DNA from: Anisodus tanguticus
Lineage: Eukaryota; Streptophyta; Magnoliopsida; Solanales; Solanaceae
Assembly (NCBI GenBank): GCA_034509755.1
Contig: CM067555.1
Coordinates: forward strand, 20,162,142-20,226,141
Reading direction: 5' to 3'
Length of the DNA: 64,000 nucleotides
In this document: in pieces, positions 58,625-64,000 of the stretch
How positions within the stretch are numbered: position 1 is the first letter of the stretch
Layout: each line of letters begins with the position of its first letter
Program-made: the position numbers and the translations under genes
The notes under the pieces: generated by a model
The model's database searches: none
Told to the model about the DNA's origin: nothing
What the model saw: the letters and a program-made list of their open reading frames with translations, nothing else

Positions 58625-58640
58625 AGTTATAGGGAACGAG
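58625..58640 (+). repeat. 16-bp target duplication, left copy, SINE
   Basis: AGTTATAGGGAACGAG is repeated exactly at 58893-58908. Confidence 0.9.
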
Positions 58641-58892
58641 CCCCCAGGGGCACATGCGAGTTGGTAAGTGGCAATGTGATTGGGATACAACTACTCCGAC
58701 GTCGCGGGTTTGAATCCGTGTGGTGACAGTCTTTGCTGAAATATTGCAAGGGTTGTTGCTAGGTTCGTGTCCAGTTGGTCCTCTCCCTTGCAGGGCTGCC
58801 ACTCGCGCATATCCCTTGATTTACATCCCACCTGGTCAAGGGGCCTCTTGTACAAGTGGGGGGTTTCGCCTTCGGGACTTTTCCCTTCACAA
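58641..58892 (+). mobile_element. tRNA-derived SINE
   Basis: A 252-bp insertion between perfect 16-bp target duplications. The head has a tRNA-like A box (GCGAGTTGGTAAGTGG, 58656-58671) and a B box (GGTTTGAATCC, 58707-58717). A non-tRNA body follows, ending TTCCCTTCACAA without a long A tail. Solanaceae SINEs have this architecture. RNA polymerase III would transcribe it, and a LINE supplies the machinery in trans. The perfect duplication points to a fairly young insertion. Confidence 0.85.
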
Positions 58893-58908
58893 AGTTATAG
58901 GGAACGAG
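58893..58908 (+). repeat. 16-bp target duplication, right copy, SINE
   Basis: Identical to 58625-58640. Confidence 0.9.
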
Positions 58909-58977
58909 ATGCATGAAAAGAGAATCTTTGATGAAATTAAAAGCTTATATCTAGTTATACGTATACAATGATATTAC

Positions 58978-59903
58978 TGTTGAAAATTTACTAAATGTGG
59001 AATTAAGTATATCCCATTATTTATGACTCAAACAATTGGGGCCCCGCACGTCGGAAACGTCGTTTCCACACACGTGCCAAGTATCGCCAATTTCATTAGT
59101 GAAAGAGATATCGGTACGTATGTAATACGTTTGAGACATAGAATGATGGACGGTTATTGGCCAAATAACAAAGTATTCCATGTTGGTAAACGAAGGAAGA
59201 ACTGTAAGATGAAACGTGTCGGAAATCGCCGCGGAGCCGCGAAAGGCCGCTGTGCAGCCCCGTCAGAGCCGCGGTGCCAATTGGTTGGCCAGTCACTGGA
59301 GCCGCAGCGCGGCGACGCTAATTCACAGAGCCGCGGTGCTTCAGAGACAGAATGCCGCGACGGGAAGTTGGAAAGATCTGACCTTTGAGCTGGTTTTGGA
59401 GCATTGATTCTCCATTACTTGGCACATGAATTCAGTCATTATTTGGCTGAATGTAACCCCTCAATCAAGTGTCATTACATGGCTATTGAAGGCCATTAGT
59501 TGACTAGTTGAGTGGTCTTCTCCTTACACTATAATTTGAGGCCTTTGGCTCAATTGAAGAATACTACTCAACACTTAGAAAATACTCCAGATTTTCTGAA
59601 TTCATCTTCTTCCTTTCTAGCAAAGTTACTATACTCAAAGTTCTTCAAGAGTAACACTTGAGTTTCTTTTGCTCATTTGTTAAGTTGTTGTTGTATCTTG
59701 GAAGACTATTTTCCATCACCGTAAAAGGAGATATACGGGGCAATCTTGTCTTAAAGACAGAGTGTCATCACTCGACTCAGCAAATCACACAAGCAGTTTG
59801 TTAAGTTCTCGATTTCCAGTTTTATTGTAATATTTAGTTTATCCTTTCTTACCATTGTAATAATTACTTACTTCCCGTTCCCTACAACAATTGTATCCCA
59901 ACA
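58978..59903 (+). repeat. 5' LTR of element D
   Basis: 926 bp from TGTTGAAAATTTAC to CCCAACA. The first half is strongly diverged from A, B and C; the second half (TATA region, GGGGCAATCTTGTC segment at 59737-59750) is clearly homologous. Confidence 0.75.
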
Positions 59904-59905
59904 AT

Positions 59906-59919
59906 TTTAAGACAAGATT
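59906..59919 (+). other. Putative self-primer binding site of element D
   Basis: TTTAAGACAAGATT is the exact reverse complement of LTR 59742-59755 over 14 bases. No TGG follows the LTR. Confidence 0.6.
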
Positions 59920-59941
59920 TTTGTTGTAAGTACCTAGAAAG

Positions 59942-60957
59942 ATGACTGGAAGAGAACAAACTGTTTCTGATTCTGCTGATGTTGCTACTCAAGGCAATCC
60001 CTCTGCCTTCACCACTGCTCAAGGCACACCTAATGCCTTTCCGGTTGCTCAAGGCTCATCCAACGCCTTTACTGCCGCTCAAGGGAACGTTGTCGTTCCT
60101 CCACCAGCTGGATTTCACCCTGAACGCCCTGAAAAGTTCACGGGCTCAAACTTCAAGAGATGACAACAGAAGATGCTATTCTATCTGACTGTTATAGGAA
60201 TGGCACTTTTCCTAACAGAAAATCCTCCACAAGCTGGAGATGAAATGGACCATTCGCCTTCTAAAACGGCTGAAGGGGGCCTAGGTATCCATGTCATTAA
60301 TGGCATGGAGATGGTTCTTGATGCATGGAGTCATAGTGATTTCATGTGTAAGAATTACGTATTGAACTGCTTGCCAGACCCTCTCTACACATGGTGTATT
60401 GCACAGTAGGCACTGCCAAAGAGTTGTGGGACAAGCTGCAAAATAAGTACAACGCACAAGATGCAGGTACTAAAAAATTCATCGTTGGGAAATTTCTGAA
60501 ATTTCAAATGGTGGATAGTAAAACAGTGATGTCCTAAGTCCAGGAATTCCAAATGATTCTACATCTCCTGGATTTGGAAGGAATGAAACCAAATGAGCAG
60601 TTTTTGGTTGCATCACTGATTGAAAAGTTACCTCCTTCATGGAATGAGTTACTTAAAACTCAAGACAAAGGAGATGACCTTTGAAGAACTTATTATCAAA
60701 CTCCAAATTCAGAAAGGTAATAAGAAGGCCTTTCCTAGGAGTAGACAACCCGCTGAGGCAAAGGAAAATCTAGTTGAGGCCAAAGGGAACCCAAGCAAGA
60801 AGCGCAAGTTCCAGAAAGACGGCAAGACCAAAGCAGCGGAGAAGTTCAAAGGAAACTGTCACCACTGTGGGAAACCTGGTCACATAATCAAGGACTGCCG
60901 CAAGCTCAAGATTGAGCAACAAGAGAAGGCCAAGGCTAAGGGCAAGGCACAGGTTAA
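59942..60957 (+). pseudogene. gag of element D
   Basis: ATG at 59942 (MTGREQTVSDSADVATQGN). An Ala/Gln-rich leader holds three 'AQG-NAF' type repeats, followed by RPEKFTGSNFKR and TGA at 60161-60163 where C has TGG. Then come FYLTVIGMALFLTENPP, a frameshift near 60395 and TAA at 60535-60537. The frame recovers (YLKLKTKEMTFEELIIKLQI). The zinc knuckle CHHCGKPGHIIKDC near 60858-60899 is intact. Particle assembly would be lost because of the breaks. Confidence 0.88.
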
Positions 60958-63629
60958 CGTCGTCAAAGACCAGTTTCTGGATGACATGATTGAGGAGTTC
61001 TCAGCGGTGGTGCTAGAAGTAAACCTTGTTGAGTATTCCATACAATGGTGGATGGACACAGGTGCTACAAGACACATATGTTCCAATAGAGATGTCTTCT
61101 CCACTTATACACCGGTTACAAATAAGAAGTTGTTCAAGGGCAACAACGCTTTCTCTGACGTGTTGAGGTAGGAAAGGTAGTCCTGAAGATGATAGCACAA
61201 TGTACTTTGTGACAATCATTGATGATAGCACAATGTATTGTTACCTTTACTTTTGAAAAGTAAGGATGAAGCCTTTGAAACGTTCCGACGTTACAAAGCA
61301 GAAGTTGAGAACCAACTAAGCATGCAGATTAAATCCATTCGCAGCGATAGATGGGGATAATACGTAGCGCCATTTGAGGAATATTGTGCCCAATCAGGCA
61401 TTGTTCATCAAACGATGGCTCCATACTCACCTCAATCGAACGGTGTGGCGGAACGTAAGAAACGCACATTGAAGGAAATTATGAATGCCTTGCTCATCAA
61501 TTCCGGTCTTCCCCAAAATATGTGGGGAAAAGCCGTCCTTACCATTAATACGATTCTTAACGGAGTCCCACATAAGGGTAAGGACAAAACTCCATATGAA
61601 TCATGGAAGGGAGAGAAACCCACCTATAAATATTTTAAGGTGTGGGGTTGTTTGGCAAAGGTCGAAGTACCCAAGCCAAAGCAAGTCAAGATTGAGCCTA
61701 AGACTGTAGATTGCATTTTCATCGGATATGCAAATAACAGTAGTGTTTATCGCTTCTTAGTGCATAAGTCAGATATTTCAGATATCCACGGGGGTACAAT
61801 CATGGAATCAAGGAATGCTCAATTATTTGAAGATACATTTCCTATAAAGGAAAAAGACATAACCTCTCGCAAACGAAGTTATAAATAAAGCTCTCAGGAA
61901 CCGGGAGTCGTTGACGACCCAAATCTAGATGGTTCAGATCTAGTGGATCTCGAAGTGGATGAATATCCGAAAGATAGTGTTCCAGATTCTCAGAACTTGG
62001 AGACTCTAGAGATGGAACTAAGGCGAAGTAAAAGGGATAGGAAGGATAAATCCTTCGGTCCTAACTTTGTAGCTTATATGGTTGATGATGAACCAAGGAC
62101 AATTACCGAATCATTGTCAACTCCAGAGGCACCGCTCTGGAAAGAAGCTATTGAGAGTGAAATAGGCTCCATTCTGCATAACCATACTTGGGAGTTGGTT
62201 GATATTCCTCTAGGAAATAAACCATTGGGTTGTAAATGGATACTCAAACGGAAGTATAAAGCAGATGGGTCTATAGATAAGTACAAGGCCAGGTTGGTAG
62301 ACAGGCTATCGACAGAAGGAAGGCCTTGACTATTTTGACACGTACTCCTCGGTGTCTAGGATGACGTCCATACGAGTATTCATTGTGATCGCAGTGTTGC
62401 GTGACCTTGAGATACGTCAAATGAATGTCAAAACAACATTCCTAAATGGTGATTTGGAAGAAGAAATCTATATGGAACAATCCGAGGGGTATGTGGTTCC
62501 AGGGCAAGAGAAGAAAGTCTGTCGGCTTGTCAAATCTCTGTACGGGCTGAAACAAGCCCCGAAGCAATGTCACGAAAAATTTGATAGTACTCTACTATCG
62601 AAGGGTTTCGCCACTAATGAGTGTGACAAATGTGTCTACATGAAAGGTAACACTGACTCGTTCGTTATGATATGCATGTATGTAGACGACATGTTGATCA
62701 CATGGAGCAGTCCTAGCATAATTCTAGAGACTAAGAACATGTTGAAACAATGCTTCGACATGAAGGATATGGGTATCACAAGATGTCATCTTAGGGATAA
62801 AGATCTCTAAGACATCTGACGATTGGTCTTATCTCAGTCTCACTACATCGAGGATATGTTGAGAGAGTTTGGGATGTTTGACAGTTCGCCTATAAAGGCA
62901 CCACTGGATAGAAATCAAAAGCTTGATAAAAATCGTGGTGCACACATATGCCAGGAGCAATATGCACAGGTGATTGGTAGTTTGATGTACATAATAAACT
63001 GCACCCGACCTGATATTATTTATGCAGTCAACAAGTTGGCTAGGTTTACCCGTAATCTGAGTAATGATCATTGGAAGGCGTTGAATCGGGTACTACAATA
63101 CCTGAAATACACGCTAACGTATAGGTTGCATTATTCGAGATATCCAGCTGTACTAGAGGGGTATAGTGATGCAAACTGGATATATGATATAGAGAACACC
63201 AATTCCACCAGTGGGTATGTATTTATAATTGGTGGTAGAGTTGTGTATTGGAAATCCTCTAAGCAAACTTGGATCGCACGATCCACGATGGAATCGGAGT
63301 TTATCGCTTCAGATAAAGGAGGAGAAGAAGCTGAGTGGCTTCACGACTTCTTAGAGGATGTTCCTTAGTGATACAAACCCATACCTTCTGTAATGATCCA
63401 CTGCGACAGTCGGTCGGCTCTAGGAAGGGCACGAAGTGATATGTACAACGGTAAGTCTCGTCATATTCGACGGAGACATAAGATCGTTAGGTAGCTGATC
63501 ACCATGGGTATAATATCCATTGATTACATAAAGTCAAAAGATAACATAGCGGACCCGTTACCAAAGGGCTTACCCAATGATCAAATGTTCTGTTTGTCTA
63601 GGGTAATGGGCTTAAAACCCAAAGTATAA
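60958..63629 (+). pseudogene. pol of element D, internally deleted
   Basis: Protease motif DTGATRHICSNR near 61055, then a deletion junction at about 61188 removing the protease end, pre-integrase domain and integrase zinc ligands. The integrase core resumes (IIDDST near 61215; YSPQSNGVAERKKRTLKE near 61422-61480). RT starts GNKPLGCKWILKRKYKADGS (62215-62275), with a frameshift near 62300, MYVDDMLIT intact near 62680 and another frameshift near 62785. RNase H keeps YSDANW, MESEF and HCDS (63160-63410), with TAG at 63366. The end aligns with LKPK in C at about 63629. Not functional. Confidence 0.88.
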
Positions 63630-63949
63630 GCACCAATACGGTGGTAACCCAACCTTATTGACTGGAGATCCCATGAATTAGGTTCAATGGGAAAACTAAG
63701 CTGTAAAGGTTCAGTTGATCGCTTCGGTGGAAGCATGAGCACTTCGGATAGTGATTTCTTCAAAGAAACACCAAATCCAAAGTCATTTCCGCGATAGACT
63801 ATAAGTGCTATCTGCAGTGTGGGTAAATGTTAAGTTTCCAAAATCTTTAATGATCCTCACCGGTTGAGGTTAGGTTTGGGGAAACTTTTAATGGTTCCTA
63901 ACACTTGTAAAGTGGGGTATAGCAGGATACCTTGTAGGAGACCACCTAT

Positions 63950-63989
63950 TTAAGTGCGAGGACATGCCGCCTCAAATGAATGCACTTAA
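63950..63989 (+). other. Conserved 3' hairpin of element D
   Basis: TTAAGTGCG (63950-63958) opposite TGCACTTAA (63981-63989). The one changed base allows a G-U pair in RNA. Confidence 0.55.
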
Positions 63990-64000
63990 GAATCCAAGAA

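Larger units (their letters stand above)
58978..64000 (+). mobile_element. Element D: Ty1/Copia retrotransposon, 3' end outside window
   Basis: A diverged 5' LTR (58978-59903) is followed by gag-pol closely related to element C and by the conserved 3' untranslated region (63630-64000). The 3' LTR lies beyond the window, expected about 250 bp further on by comparison with C. About 475 bp spanning the protease end, pre-integrase domain and integrase zinc domain are deleted at about 61188. Confidence 0.9.

Noticed and set aside
58690..58730. Genuine tRNA gene
   Set aside because: A and B boxes are present but no full cloverleaf; the unit is flanked by 16-bp target duplications, so it is a SINE.

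Overview
This 64-kb window is plant nuclear DNA packed with transposons. It comes from a dicot and is probably Solanaceae. That is an inference from repeat style, namely the very long chromovirus-like LTR, the tRNA-type SINE and the Copia families; no host gene fixes the species. No complete, well-known host gene is present. Most open frames are remains of mobile elements carrying stops and frameshifts, and most of the stops I checked look like C-to-T or G-to-A transitions, as expected from decay of methylated DNA.

Layout. 1-5712: element A, a non-autonomous Copia element whose 5' LTR is cut by the window edge. 5713-11763: AT-rich DNA with a Tourist-like MITE (6482-6841), an antisense open frame (7601-8092), an LTR-like segment (8390-8925) and a truncated long LTR (about 8957-10975). 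11769-16686: element E, a minus-strand Copia with TSD ATTAC. 17387-24644: element B, sister of A, flanked by TSD AGGAC but starting with an inverted copy of its own U5 end. 25697-30662: element F, a minus-strand relative of E. 31435-34239: a hAT transposon with TIRs and 8-bp TSD. 34832-37020: a small two-exon gene remnant and a DUF1985-type (Ulp1/MULE-associated) pseudogene. 37201-44109: element C, a complete Copia with TSD CTAAC. 44176-45930: an ~80-bp tandem array. 46217-46629: a small gene with TATA box and 5'UTR intron. 47539-52800: a long LTR interrupted by an oppositely oriented LTR of the same family (49662-52171, TSD TTGTG). 53689-56295: a FAR1/MULE-type transposase pseudogene ending in 27-bp coding repeats. 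58003-58263: a small intronless candidate host gene. 58641-58892: a SINE with 16-bp TSD. 58978-64000: element D, relative of C, cut by the window end.

The most interesting system is the A/B/C/D Copia family. None of the four has the usual TGG-type primer binding site after the 5' LTR. Instead the first bases after the LTR are complementary over 14 nt to a segment inside the element's own LTR. In C one base pair has changed on both sides, keeping the pairing. This suggests self-priming of reverse transcription, known from the fungal Tf1 element; I do not know of a description for plant Copia. E and F, by contrast, carry ordinary (F: nearly ordinary) initiator-Met-tRNA primer sites. A and B lack the reverse-transcriptase active-site region and share the same internal filler, so they were probably mobilised in trans by C/D-like relatives. 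B was inserted with U5 sequence at both ends.
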